A DNA stretch of 64,000 nt. Origin: Narthecium ossifragum. Its lineage: Eukaryota; Streptophyta; Magnoliopsida; Dioscoreales; Nartheciaceae. The stretch lies in contig OY986975.1 of the NCBI GenBank assembly GCA_963920575.1, forward strand, positions 19,561,897-19,625,896, given 5' to 3'. The notes under the pieces are model-generated. The model was not told the origin of the DNA, made no database searches, and was given only the letters and a program-made list of their open reading frames with translations. The position numbers and the translations under genes were made by a program. Below, one piece after another: positions 10,209 to 22,067 of this stretch (the stretch's first letter is position 1; every line of letters starts with the position of its first letter).

Positions 10209-11890
10209 TGGCACGCCTTGAAAAGTGTCGTTACCTTAACAAGGACGTCAAAATTACAAATTTATAAACCGAATCACTACTAACTACTTAAGGGGGTAGA
10301 TAGCAATAAGTCCGGGTCGGTCCACAGGGAAAACAGGATTAAGTCTAATTACCACGCATAGTTCTAAATCAAAAGTTAAGGAAAATGGATGATAGTGGGT
10401 CTTTAAACTAAATTGGGAGAATAACAATAGGAGAAAAATCTAGGAAGTTCTAATCCGTAATCGAGAGTTATCCAGGCATTCCTAGGATAAGAGCAATTCA
10501 ATAAGTTCAAGATGGTTTTTTAAGGTTGATAGAAGATTGGCTAGGTCCACTATCACTCAACATAGATTCATTAGAAGTCTACGTCGGAATGAAGATCAAA
10601 TCAGCGGATAATTGGTAGGAAAATAATCAAAGTGGTTCTAGCACTTTGAGATCGCCTAATCAATAAAGATAAAGAATGAATCGTAGGTTACAATCATAGG
10701 TCTTAATGGTTCTAGCATTAAGACAATGGTTCTAGCACTCCTACAATCATAAGCTAGGGTTTAGAATCCAATCCAAAGATCTAACATGGTTCTAGCATGA
10801 AAGCAACTTGAACAAGTCCTAATCCTAGCCTCTAACATGCAATGCTCAAAACCAGCGAGCGTAATCTCAGCGTAACTTTCACATCCGAACTCGAAACGAG
10901 ACAATTCAAGATTCGTTTGAAAGCTAAGACAGAGATCTACAACTTTTATGTTTTGAGTTTTCACAAAATCCGGCTGTAAACCCACGGAAAAACCGAGACA
11001 AGACAGACCGAAATTAGGGCACAAAGAGCAAACAAAACATTCACCATAAGAACTATTACCAATAGATATATAAAATCCGAATTTAATCCATTAAACCATC
11101 ATAAAGTACATGCTCAGATCCATAGGAAAACCGAAATAAACTCCCTATTACATCATAGAATTTTCTAGAACAAAGATTTAGCTACTCATCTTGAAGAAAC
11201 GATCCATCGGGGAAGGTTGATGACGCGCTCCCGCCATGGATCTATCTTCAAGACCTAACCCTAATGTTTATGGAGGAAGAAGAACCAAGGAAACACCCAG
11301 GAGGAGAGGAAAATTCGCCTATGGGTGGCTGCCAAAAATCCTCTCCTAACACCTATTTATAGGCCTTAATAAAACCCTAACTCGGATTAGATCTCACCCC
11401 TTTATTTTTTCTCCCAGCATCAAATGAGATCGATCTCTATTGGAAATGGGATCGATCTCCTTCATTCGTGACCTCAAAATCTGGGTGATGCCCGACCAAG
11501 ATCGATCTCCTTTAGGATGCAGATCGATCTGGTTTTTTCGTAACTGCTTCTTCTGCACCTCTGTACTAAAAATAGCATATCTTCATCTAGGAAACTCCAA
11601 ATCACGAACCGTAAAAAGTTATGGAATCTAGACTTCAAGAGCTTTCCAACCATATATAGCACATTATCTGATTCTTCCTAAACAGGTACAGTTTAATCTT
11701 CAAAGATGACCCACCTTTGTTCCTTTGACTTCGCAGGTTCTTTATTTGTTTGTTTTAGCACCAAACTTGATCTAATCTTCGCTGAGGGTCCTTATACCTG
11801 AAATGCACAATAGACCATCAAAATAGCATTGCTCGGAGGCTAACAGGACCTAGTTAAAGGGGCGATTTGTGCACTTTTCACGCGTTATCA
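10209..11890 (-). repeat. 5' LTR of the Athila-type element (right copy)
   Basis: Begins TGGCACGCC and ends GCGTTATCA, 1682 bp. GATCGATC pairs are at 11428/11450 and 11500/11522. It is followed at once by GCAGG (11891-11895) and then by ITPK exon sequence. Confidence 0.95.
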
Positions 11891-11895
11891 GCAGG
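11891..11895. repeat. Target-site duplication GCAGG (right copy) that rebuilds a splice acceptor
   Basis: The duplicated bases are the last four of the ITPK intron plus the first exon base (GCAG/G). The upstream copy at 3049-3053 has the same acceptor, so both sides of the insertion carry an AG acceptor. Confidence 0.9.
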
Positions 11896-14351
11896 TTGAT
11901 AATTTTCAGGAACCTAGAATAGGGGATAAGCTATCAAAAGCTGAGTTATCTTTTCCAGTTATTGTGAAACCGCAAGTTGCATGTGGAGTACCAGATGCTC
12001 ATAAAATGGTACTAATTTGCCTCCATGTCGCTAGTGAGTAGTGATTATGGAATTGTTTGGAAATCATGGTGTTCGGAAATTTGTTATATCTAGTTATTAT
12101 GCTCTTACTGTGCAGCTTCCTTGCAGTTACTATGAGTGCAAGTCGAGCTATTCTGATTCTGAAGTTGTCTATTTGTTTAACTTGATTGAACTGAAACTAA
12201 GACCTATGACTAATAATGACTCGGTTTTTAAAGTCGATCATGCATTATGATATGCTAGTTTTTCTAGAATGTCAGTCAAATTAATTTCTTCATTGGCATT
12301 TACTTATCTTTTCAGGCCTTAGAAGCTTGAGGATATAAAGGACCTTAGCGTTCCGCTTCCATCCTTTATTCAGGTAAGAGTCACTTAGACGCCTATGATA
12401 TTCCATAGTTCATTGCTGTTTTACCATGTCAAATCTGCGTTTCTTTTATAGTTGCAACAACATGGACACCAATTCCACTTAGACAATAATTTATTCACTG
12501 CTTTTTTCCTATCAACCCACAATTGGAAGCTAGGATTGTATATAGAACCGATCTAGCTATCAAGCTTTTAAGATGTTATTGTCAAAAAGCCATGATTTCC
12601 TAGAAACAATATGAGTTTTGCTTGAAACATAGGAAATCAAATTTTTCATAAGAGGAGAGTTGTTTTTGTTGGCTAGAAGTTTTGAATATTTATAGATGTG
12701 GAAAACTTCTTTTACGATGCTTACTGGATGTTTTTAGTATGTGTCACCTGTATCCTTTTAACTGTGTATTTCATAATCGTGTATTATGGGACATAATGAA
12801 AAACTGTTGGAATTTTTGTTACATACTGCTGGCTCTATCCTTCTTAGGAAGTTTCAACCAAGGCCACATCTTTGCATTGAAATTGAAATCTCAACATGAA
12901 TTGAGTTTTACAATTTTGAAGATTTCCTCAGAGATCAAAATATGAAGCTTATTGAATGCATGAATACCAATATTTCAAGTCCATGGACTCCACTTGAAGG
13001 AAATAAAGGATCTTGCTTGGATATTCTAATTTCAGGCTCATTAGGATTTTCCTCGAACATCCAATATGAACCTTATTGAATTCATGAATTCCAACTACTC
13101 TAATTTCATTGGACACCACAATGTTGCTTAGGAGAGAAAGATTAGCATATAATTCATATGCCTGTTTAAAGATAGCAAATAGGAGGTTTTGATCTAGAGT
13201 ACTTGACGGTTAATTGTAGAGTACTCACAAACTGGAATTCTTTGTCTGCTATGATTTGACTCTTCTTTTTTCCTTGTGTTCTTAATTTTTGGGTTTAAAA
13301 CTATGTGCTCTGAGATACACAAAAGTAGCAGGTGGTTTTGCTCGGTTTAGATATGTGATTGAGAATAGCCCAGGAGTCTTTCTTTGTTTTGAAGTAGGAT
13401 CCTGGGTTCAGCTATAAACGCTGTATTCAATGTAAATTGTTTGCTCAACAATGAGAAGAACAAGCGGAGCCATGAGGACAACCAACCCTGGCTTTTGGTC
13501 AAAATAGGATATTACACCGTAGTGATTGTTAAAAAGGTTTTAGCAGCCTCATTCGATGGAAGACCTTAAAGACTAGGCAGAAGGAGACAAGCATTAGGAA
13601 CAGATTGCAGAGTAATAAGATTGTTTGAATGAAAATGACTGTAAAATTTGCATACTTTTACCCGTCCAATCGTTGGAATCTGATGCAAGTTACAGTTTTC
13701 CTTTTTCATCATGTTCTTCGCATGTCTAGAGTTCTTTCCTTGCTGGAAACCGATCGTTTGGGTCAATGAAAAGTGACCATAAAATCTGCTCTTTTCTATA
13801 CAATCATTAATTTCCAGGCATGTAGCCCATTGCAGTGGCAATAACATCAATTTGTAGTGTTACTCTGATTTTATTTCTTGTTTTGACAAGCAGGAATATG
13901 TGAACCATGGATCATTGCTGTTCAAATTGTGTTGGGGGAAAGAGTTTTTTATGCTGTCAAAAGTCTATTCCAAATGCCGATATGCTATTATCAACGGCTG
14001 AGAAAACTGGATTTGCTCTTCTCTTTGATAGGTAGCTTGAAGTGCAGTTACAGCACATCACATTCAACAAAGATGGACAGCGCATTCAACATCTTCTTTG
14101 TTAGAATTTTGTAGTTGTAGTTGGAATCAGATATGAATTTAGTTTGTGGCTGACCTCTTTCTTAATGTGTAGTTTGAAGTCCCTTCCTGTTTCTGAAGTG
14201 GAGCAGCCCCTGGTCGGTGATAAACAATCTCTCTAGACATGGAACTTGTCAATGCTAGCTGCTGCAAATTGGCTAAGAAGAAAGCTTCTCTTACTATTTT
14301 TGGATTTGATGTTGTTGTAAGTGATCCCTTAACCATACTGAATTTGAATAG

Positions 14352-14591
<240 letters not shown>

Positions 14592-14594
14592 TAG

Positions 14595-15220
14595 CTCATA
14601 TGTAATGATACTTACAAGATGCTTGGAAGCGTGCATGGGAAAATCATTTAGGCTTTAAAAATCACAGGTTTCTAAGGTAGAATGTAAGCATTTTTGTTGT
14701 GTAGATTGCTATAATCTATGGAATAATTGGATAATCTCCTGGTACTAAAGCTATCTTGGAAGAACATTGGCAACAAATATTAACAACTTTTGCCGACTGT
14801 GTTAACGTTTCTTATTATATTTTTCTTTGCACAGTTGGTGTAAGTTTGGAAGTTGCACGGTTAAAGGAAGGGATATAAGCTTTCTTCCTTTTTCCCCTTT
14901 TCCTCCCTTGTATTTCCACACGCACTGGTCCCTATGATTTGATGAAGATGGGTACAAATTATTTGCTCTACAAAACAGTTTTATGAAATATTGAAATTAG
15001 TATCTCATGAACTATATGAATCAGTCTTTTATCAAGATCCCTTCATGTTTAAAGTAACGTCAACTTCTAAATATAAAACATCGAATCATGAAGGAAGACA
15101 AACAAACAAACAAATTGGTATTTTCTATGAGCTAATAGGTCAAAAAATATTTAATAATGATGGGTCTAAATACACCACATTTCGTCTAAGAGTCAATTAT
15201 CGCAGCTAAACATGCTATAA
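14595..15220. other. 3' flank of the ITPK pseudogene; nothing recognised
   Basis: AT-rich sequence with short open frames only. No protein, RNA gene or repeat structure that I can support. Confidence 0.4.
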
Positions 15221-15369
15221 AAGATGTCTAAGAGTCAATCAAAGTCATCTACATCAGCGACAACTCTCATATCCTCAAGGAGCCTTGGCCGTTCAGACGG
15301 CCGACGGAGCCGGACAAGAGGCTGTGACGGGGGTGGCCAGTGGGGAGTGGGTGGGGCCGATCGGGGCGG

Positions 15370-15590
15370 CGATGCCGGGTTGGGGCTAGTTGACCTGTGC
15401 AGCAACATCGGGTGGGGCTGGTCCACCTGTACGGCGACACCGGGGTGGGGCTGTAGGGCAACGTCAGGGTGGGCCTGGTCGACCTGTGCACCGGCGCCAG
15501 GGTGGGGCTGGTCGACCTGTGCACAACCGTCAGGGTGCAGCTGGTTGACCTGTGCACCGCCGCCGGGGTGGGGCTGGTTGGCCAATAGCT
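15370..15590. repeat. GC-rich coding-phase minisatellite, 33-bp unit
   Basis: About six and a half copies of a unit with the core GGGTGGGGCTGGTCGACCTG. Most units are 33 bp, one is shorter. As 33 is a multiple of three, open frames run through it on both strands, giving 11-residue periodic peptides such as GWGWSTCAPAP. I do not think these are real proteins: there are no flanking exons and the low-complexity peptide follows from the repeat itself. Confidence 0.85.
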
Positions 15591-15714
15591 TGCGCAGCAA
15601 GTGTATTTTTTCCCTATGAATGAATAATGTTTTGCTTGGGACAAAGTAGCCTCAGGTTCCCGCCTGTTGTCTTGAATGTATTTGTCCCTATCAAAGAATA
15701 ATGTGCAAAATAGA

Positions 15715-16660
15715 TAGCATATCCATCTAGTTTCTTCTAATGTTTAACTAGATTCCTACTTATCTTTTGCCAATGTTATCTAGAGTGATATGATTGTGTT
15801 TTTGGATTATTTTGCTTTCTTCTACATCTGCTGTTTGCTTTTGCTAAATTAAAAACGCAATCTTGCATAGGTAGAATACTTTTGCAGAAAGGCCTGCTTT
15901 CTTCTTTGTTTTTTTCTTTGTTTTTTCAGTTCTGCAATGTTGACTAATTTAGATTCCAATAGTAAACAACTAACTAGGAAATTACCAAGTCCAACAACAT
16001 CAATGCTTTCAAACCCCAGGGACACAAGAAGGGAGATATTATAGTCTGAAACTTGTATCGCTATGCCTCGATCTCGAATATTGTCGGTGACGATAGCGAC
16101 TAACGCAGATAGAACCAGGGCAATGAATAGCGCCTTCGTCCTCCGATATCCCTGAGGCGTAGAAGGAGAATAACAATTCAATCATTTATCTGAGTTAAAA
16201 TACAGCCCTAATGATATAAACCATAGCCATACCGGCACACGTAGATGGAACACCATGATATAAACCTTCAAAAAAAAAATGGCAGTTAACTCATATTATA
16301 GTATGTTAAAATAGTAGAAATAAAAATAAAAGAATTCAACTAATATTCATACCAGAAAGAGAAGAGCCCATCCGCTAAGGCTGCGACATAAACATAATCA
16401 AGGCTATTTTTCAACAAAATAAAAGAAATCATCAAGTTTAGCTTGAAACTAAGTACATGTATTGAAATTATAACAATAAAGATTATATAGGACAAAAATT
16501 TTATAAAATAAAAATCGAATAGTTACATTGGTGCTATGTCCAGTATTAGCTTGAAGATAATACCTGTTGAAATCAAAACGATCATGAATATCCATTGAAA
16601 TGAGACTATATCCCAAGAAAACGCCAACCACGTTGTGGGCTCGCATCTGCAACGAGAAAT
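15715..16660 (-). pseudogene. SWEET-like sugar transporter exon remnants
   Basis: Minus-strand exons match those of the + strand array at 39.3-41.7 kb. From 5' to 3': an exon near 16650-16560 (HNVVGVFLGYSLI, ...DRFDFNR), an exon near 16395-16350 (YVAALADGLFSFWY), and an exon near 16150-15975 (KALFIALVLSALVAIV, ...IRDRGIAIQ). Flanking intron sequence at 15725-15765 and 16395-16440 also matches that array in reverse. The order of short transmembrane segments resembles SWEET uniporters (PYVATLxNCLLWxxYG, then a helix that ends in a basic loop), but the match is weak and some conserved residues are missing. Stops and missing exons indicate a dead fragment. Confidence 0.45.
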
Positions 16661-16814
16661 AAAGGGATTAAAACTTAATTATTCCCACGATAATGATTGT
16701 TGCCAATAAAAACCTCTCCTATGTTAAAAGAAGATAGACATGTTTCATCTACATCTAATTGACTATCAGCCTCATGACAATGCACTGTCAGTATTACTCC
16801 TCAAAGCAGCCAAC

Positions 16815-17105
16815 ATGTCTTTCTTTTTTGTTCTTTTTTTTTTGCCCACAGGCTACAGAAAATCAAAGAACACCCCTACACAAGGAGGAAAAACTGATCC
16901 CCAAGACAAACCTTTGGGGAATCTCTACAACTAACTAAATTTCTCAAAAATGCGCATCTGTTACGCCATCCAATCTGCCCCCTCATTAAGCTCTCTTGGA
17001 ATATAAGCAATTTGGATATTGACAAATCTCTCCATCCTATGCCATACCTCTTACAAATCCTGAATAATATCATATGACCACAGGGTGATCCCATTGCTAC
17101 CTACA
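16815..17105 (-). mobile_element. LINE 3' end (RNase H remnant and A-rich tail)
   Basis: Minus-strand frames read a degenerate RNase H C-terminus (IQIAYIPRELNEGADWMA), typical of plant L1-type LINEs. Downstream comes an A-rich tail seen on the + strand as the T-rich run 16818-16850. The remnant is 5'-truncated and has in-frame stops. Confidence 0.6.
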
Positions 17106-17159
17106 TTTGACAAAAGAGAACTAATTAAACCACAAACTAGCCAACATATATTGCAATTT

Positions 17160-17740
17160 GCGTTAATAAATCTAAAAACATGATAGCTTTGCATCATTGA
17201 TATCATTAACATACGTTATCCATCCAATAATATCCACAACGATAGGTTCTGCAAAATAGATTCTGACATACGAAAGGATAAAAGATACAATTTTTAAGCA
17301 ATGGAGACCAGGAATACTTGATATCCATGAGAGCATCATGGACAAGATAATGACAAACATATATTGAATCATCAACATGGTCTTTCAATTCCAGTCCAAT
17401 GCAATTCTCATTCATAACCTCATTCATAACATGATGTTCGATCTCAAAATGAAAACTAATCTTCATGCCTACCAGTACCATCAAAACGAAGTCCCTCGTA
17501 CAGTCATCATATCATATTGGCGCCGGAATAAAAGCAAGAATCTAGTGATAAAGATGACATTTTGGATTGAAATACCAACTCAGGATGGGCCTCTTGACTC
17601 GTTTTTTCCAGCAATGAACAATTTGTGGATTCATAAAACCAATAGCAATATTGAAGGTATCAACAAGTTCGGTTTTCCATTCCACTCCTCTAACATCAAT
17701 GCCACCCCTCTGACGCTTGCGATCGATCTGCATTTAAAAC
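17160..17740 (-). other. Unrecognised minus-strand frames, possibly decayed exons
   Basis: Two overlapping minus-strand frames (17172-17378 with hydrophobic segments, 17206-17484) and one at 17542-17733 (DVRGVEWKTELVDTFNIA) could be exons of one decayed gene. I cannot name a family. They lie upstream, in the same direction, of the SWEET-like remnants, but a LINE scrap separates them. Confidence 0.2.
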
Positions 17741-18231
17741 AAAAACATTATCACACATATATCATAGGTGAGTAAAATAGGAATAGTACGTGATTAATGA
17801 GTATTACCCAGATGTACTTGTCCTTTGGGTGGAGAAGGCCCTAGGCCAGCCAAACACCGACAGATATATACCAGTGTGGCCAGCTCATAGATCAAATGGA
17901 ATTTCCTAAAAATTTGAATTCAAATTAATCAGTTAAAAAAATTGAATATGAAACATGATGCAAGGAAATGATTGTTATTAACATAGCAATAAAAAAAGAG
18001 GACTTAATGTCTGGCAGATCATGCCCAACTTGATATTTCCTATGATGTAGGTAGACCAAGTAGGTAGCCAAGCAAAGCAAAGAGCATTGGGTTTTTTTCT
18101 GGGGACCAATTAAGCCAAAAAGACTACCTACTCTAACCCATTTCCATGAACACAATGGACTGGGGACATCACCCCCCTAGCTTGCACGGTAATGTAAAGA
18201 GCATTGGTTTCTCTCTCTGCTTTAAATGCCG
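17740..18231. other. No feature recognised
   Basis: Intergenic-looking sequence between unrecognised frames and the old LTR. No supported gene, RNA or repeat. Confidence 0.4.
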
Positions 18232-18891
18232 TCTAACACCTCAGAACCCGGCTCGAGACCGACACGACTTCTAAACCTCGATCAACAAGAGTATTCCAGT
18301 CATCTAAGCATATCATCAAGATCAACATAAATACTACCATTCAAACCTGGACCACGCTACCCAGCCACGGTTCTAGAGCTAAATCCGAGCTATCCAAAAG
18401 CCCCGGATCGGCAATCAACCCATCGTCCACGCCCTAACCTTATGCAACTGATGCACAATCAAATGTATGCTATGAATACACGCAGATAAGCAAGTAAGCA
18501 TGCAACGCATGTGATGATATAATAAACAAGGTCTGAGTCCGACACTCTGCCGGCCCGGGGTGGTGAACAGATAAGGCAAGGAATTGCTGCAGTGGTAACA
18601 CCACCAACTGCAACCAGTTCACAAAAGAATAGCATGCTACAAAAAGCAACTCCGACAAACACCGCTAACAATACAACATGCTATCTACACATCCCGGGAA
18701 TCATCACTCTCCCAGTTCACCACTACCCCTCATTATGGGCTAACATGCTTAACAATATATATAATGTATAAAGCGATAAAAAAAATCCGTACATGCAAAG
18801 CCCAACGAAAAAAAAAACCATTGAAAACATTTCTCAGCCACTAAAGGGATCTTCCTCGTGACCCGGGACCCGTCTATGCCAGCCAAGAAAA

Positions 18892-18920
18892 GATCGATCT
18901 TCTCCACCAGAAGATCGATC
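18892..18920. repeat. Paired GATCGATC palindrome in the old LTR, left half
   Basis: 8-mers start at 18892 and 18913, 21 bp apart, 24 bases before the insertion point of the gag-only element. Confidence 0.9.
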
Positions 18921-18944
18921 ACGCACGGGCTAGGCATGACGTCA

Positions 18945-19340
18945 TGTCACATCCCGACCCAGAAAACCCTTCCAGACCGGGACACGAGGGGGTTCCTACA
19001 TCTACTAACAACAAACTGGCGGAAACAGTTACAATAATCAGAGAGCAAAAGTAATTCTAACATCTACTATTTCAAAAACTGTACATACATTAGAGTATAA
19101 CAAGATTTACATAAATCAGTCCTCAATTACAAAAGATATATTCAACTACACATCATCTATGATTTATGGTAGTTATAATAGTTTGTTTCATGTATGCATC
19201 TGGATAGTCCACCTAACCTTTTTAATCAAACACATACACAATCAAGGTAAGTGTGTGCACACACGGGTGTGAAACAAACCAACAAAACACAATTTACCAA
19301 ATTGTCCTTATGGTCAACGAGTCACAAGAATAGAACATGT
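18945..19340 (-). repeat. 3' LTR of the gag-only element
   Basis: Starts TGTCACATCCCGACCC. It matches 20901-21336 through the CTGGCGGAAACAGTTACAAT block and GTCCACCTAACC. The inner end has lost the terminal CCTCACA, so its boundary near 19340 is approximate. Confidence 0.75.
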
Positions 19341-19410
19341 AAAACCTTTAAAAGAAATCTTGTCCCGAGATTCGATAAAGATAGGGCTCGAAAACAACGA
19401 AACAGCTACA

Positions 19411-20577
19411 TTAGAAGACAGGACAAAAGGTACCTCTGGAGACGGACGGTAATACGGTTAGTGAAAGCGGCAGCCGAGACTGGTAGCTCTGGTAGGACGA
19501 CTGCACCTCGTCTGCGTAGGGGCGGTCAGCGAGGGCAAACACCTGTCCCCCGCTATCTGCTCTGACTCTGCCTCCGATGCGGCTTCGCCCAACTCCACCT
19601 CTCTGTCCCTGCCCAGCCCAAGACCCTCCGACTCGACCTCCCTGCGGTGCCGCACCCTGCGCGCTCCGGAGCGGACAGTCCCTGCGGAAGTGTCCCGGCT
19701 GCTTGCAGTGAAAACACAGCGCTAGTACACGCTCCGACTGCTGTCCTTCGCCTCCCTCCCAGGAAGTCTGCTGTGTGGGTCCCGCCGTCAGAAGAAGCTT
19801 GTCGCCCTGGTAGGGCTGCTGCTGCTGGTACTGCTGCGAGTACGGCTGCTGACGGTACTGCTGACGCTGCTGCTGATGTGCGGGTCTCCTGTGTTGGTCT
19901 CTACGACCCTGAGACCTCTGAGACTGCTCACCACCTCCCCCACCTGCCACTGGCACCGGCTGGACAGTCCTCGGCCTCTCCTAGGAACAAGGCTCCACTG
20001 CCAACGCAGCACCCAACACCGCCGAGTAGGTGGTCGCCTGGCGCGCGGCGATCAGCCTCCTGATCTCCTCTTGGAGCCCTCTCTTAAAGTGTTGGGCTCG
20101 GGCGGTAGGGTCAAATGCCATTGGCCCAGCGTACCGGACCAGGTGAGTGAAGCTGGTGGCATACTGTCGCACAGTACGAGCACCCTGTGTGAGACTGAGG
20201 TACTCTTCTGCCAACGCCACCCGCGTACTGTAAGGGAAGTACGCGTCGAGGAAGGCGGTACAAAAGTCCTCCCAGGACAGCTGCTCCCCTCCTGCTCTGA
20301 TGGCCTGAGCGGTGCGCCACCAGTCTCTGGCGTCTCCCTCAAGATGGAGGGCCGCGAGCCTGACCCGGAGGGGGTCATCCTCGCCAAACAGAAGGTCGAG
20401 CAAGCTGGTGACTCCCTCTAGCCACTCCTCAGCCGCTGACGGGTCTCCACTCCTGCCGTCGAACCTTGGCGGGTCCAAACGACGAAACTCGAGAACCTCA
20501 GTTGCTAAGGAACGCCTAGCAACGGGTGGGGGAACCTCCCTGCGGTGAAAGGAAACATCCACCTCGCTGCCCACCAC
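19411..20577 (-). pseudogene. Retrotransposon gag with CCHC zinc knuckle, one premature stop
   Basis: Two frames in the same phase, 20577-19981 and 19956-19411, are separated by one TAG at 19981-19983. The first holds the gag domain (PPRFDGRSGDP, EGDARDWWRTAQ, YAGPMAFDPTARAQHF). The second has a Q/R-rich linker and a canonical CCHC knuckle (CFHCKQPGHFRRDC). Gag packages element RNA into particles. With the stop, the nucleic-acid-binding half would be lost unless it is read through. High GC content and codon use differ sharply from the AT-rich flanks. Confidence 0.85.
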
Positions 20578-20879
20578 CGAGTCTGCCTCTGCTACTGGTA
20601 AATAGGTATGGCGCTGATGCTCATCGGCCTCAGAAGCCTGCCAGGCAGCGCTTGCCTCGGCCCAAACTGAGAAGACTGTCAGACTGCCTCGCTATCTGTA
20701 CCAATAACAGAAACACGTGTTTCCACTCGTCAAAGACCACAACAAACAGCACTCAGCAAAGAGAAACAAACACATTCAGCGAAAAAAGAAAATCAAGCAA
20801 ACAGGGATGTTCAACCCTAGAACTATCCCAACCCACGCTCATCTCAACCGAATCCTGATCCTATTCTCTTGGATCTACA

Positions 20880-20897
20880 ACCTATGCTCTGATACCA
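20880..20897 (-). promoter_or_regulatory. Primer-binding site, initiator tRNA-Met type
   Basis: Minus-strand TGGTATCAGAGC three bases inside the 5' LTR. This is the standard plant initiator-Met primer site. Confidence 0.92.
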
Positions 20898-20900
20898 AGT

Positions 20901-21336
20901 TGTCGCGCCCCGGCCCAGAAAACCCATCCGAACCAGGACACGAGAGAGGTTCCTACATCTACTAACAACAAACTGACGAAAACAGTTACAATAATCACAA
21001 ACTGGCGGAAACAGTTACAATAATCAGAGAGCAAAAGTAATTCTAACATCTACTATTTCAAAAACTGTACATACATCAGAGTATAACAAGATTTACATAA
21101 ATCAGTCCTCAATAACAAAAGATATATTCAACTACACATCTATGATTTATGGTAGTTATAATAGTTAGTTTCATGTATGCATCTGGATAGTCCACCTAAC
21201 CTTTCTAATCAAACACATACACAATCAAGGTCATGGTGTGCACACGCGGGTATGAAACAAACCGACAAGACGCAATTTACCAAATTGCCCTTGTGGTCAA
21301 CAACGAGCCACAGGAATAGAAGGACATGTCCTCACA
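20901..21336 (-). repeat. 5' LTR of the gag-only element
   Basis: 436 bp, TGTCGCGCCCCG...GTCCTCACA. It has a small internal duplication of the AAACAGTTACAATAATCA block near 20967-21027 that the other LTR lacks. Confidence 0.85.
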
Positions 21337-21731
21337 CGTCACACAAATGATCGATATCGAATGGGTTCACCGGTGAAACGCTGGCGAGAAATACCGTAAA
21401 AAAACCCCATCAAATCCCACAAAACCTTGAGATCTTGTAGTACGAAGGACCACGAGTCCAGAACTGATGCTCTCATTGAAAACAAGCATGTACATTAGCA
21501 GATCTAAGCAAAAGATCACAAAACAAAATCAAAACCTCCAAAAATCGGGAACTCAAGTAGGTAGGATCACTACCTAAACTAGAGCAGCTTCAATCCCAGC
21601 TACTAAGCCTTGGATCGTCCTCAATCTCCTCCAAATCCAGCCAGATCTCAGCTCAAAAATGGTGGATTTGAAAAAAAGAATAAAAAAAGGGTCGCGTCCA
21701 TTCAATAGAAGGAACGAACCGCCTTATGAGA

Positions 21732-21841
21732 GATCGATCTTTCCTCAAGAAAAGATTTGAGGAAAAGATCAAGCCTTCATAGCGAACCAACTTAACTTTC
21801 TGGAGCTAAAAGATCAATCTTCTTAGCAAGAGAAGATCGAT
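21732..21841. repeat. Two decayed paired GATCGATC palindromes in the old LTR, right half
   Basis: GATCGATC at 21732 with a mutated partner (GATTTGAG) at 21754, and GATCAATC at 21812 with GATCGATC at 21834. Both are 22 bp apart, so spacing outlasts sequence. Confidence 0.8.
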
Positions 21842-22067
21842 CCCTTTCACCCAGAAAGCCAGACTTGGGCTAAAACACAAGCCCAAGTCCGGATCTTCTG
21901 ATCCGGGTCCACCTAACCGTTCTAAAGAAAATTAACACAAATACGGTCAGTGTGTTCACACGCGAGTGTGAAGCGAACCGACAATGCGCAATTTACCTTG
22001 CGGTCCACAACGAGCCACGGGCCCGACCTAAAAAGTCGACACAGGAGTAGAGGGACATGTCCTCACA

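Larger units (their letters stand above)
3054..11890 (-). mobile_element. Athila/Tat-type Ty3 LTR retrotransposon, 8837 bp, internally deleted (gag-protease only)
   Basis: The element has two 1682-bp LTRs in the same orientation, TG...CA ends, a GCAGG target-site duplication, a tRNA-Asp-type primer site and a polypurine tract. Its genes read on the minus strand, so the 5' LTR is the right-hand one (10209-11890). The single long frame (6747-9941) holds gag, protease and then the extreme C-terminus of integrase. Reverse transcriptase, RNase H and the integrase catalytic core are absent. The stretch 4750-6740 is the long 3' untranslated region, including the conserved plant sequence near 6687-6730 (GGTTGCCTCCCACC). 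By eye the LTRs differ at about 19 of 1682 positions (near 1.1%), so the insertion is young. With no polymerase of its own it would depend on a related element in trans. Confidence 0.93.
18945..21336 (-). mobile_element. Gag-only non-autonomous LTR retrotransposon (TR-GAG type), 2392 bp
   Basis: Bounded by TSD CGTCA (18940-18944 and 21337-21341). The 5' LTR (minus strand) is 20901-21336 and the 3' LTR starts at 18945. A tRNA-iMet primer site sits beside the 5' LTR. The only coding content is gag (19411-20577). No protease, reverse transcriptase or integrase is present. The class called TR-GAG in plants fits. The LTR is a shortened form of the 2.2-kb LTR at 27070: it keeps the TGTCGCGCCCCG start and GTCCTCACA end but lacks the middle with the GATCGATC modules. 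Confidence 0.85.
18232..22067 (-). mobile_element. Older Tekay-like solo LTR (~1.44 kb) split by a gag-only element
   Basis: The left part 18232-18944 and the right part 21342-22067 together resemble one LTR of the family whose complete solo copy lies at 27070-29289. The left part has the TC-rich start, CCCGG-rich block and AAGATCGATC motifs. The right part has the AGATCTAAGCAAAA block, GGGTCCACCTAACC and the end ATGTCCTCACA. No primer site or polypurine tract flanks it, so I read it as a solo LTR. The left boundary is approximate and I found no target-site duplication for it. Confidence 0.6.

Noticed and set aside
15224..15644. Overlapping Trp/Cys/Gly-rich and Pro/His-rich open frames on both strands
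   Set aside because: They follow from a 33-bp stop-free minisatellite and have no flanking exons or domain.
20880..20897. Match to the 3' end of initiator tRNA-Met
   Set aside because: Only the primer-length stretch matches and it lies beside an LTR. It is a primer-binding site, not a tRNA gene.
18232..22067. A complete autonomous retrotransposon from 18232 to 22067
   Set aside because: The LTR halves on the two sides are parts of one LTR interrupted by a bounded insertion; no polymerase genes are present.
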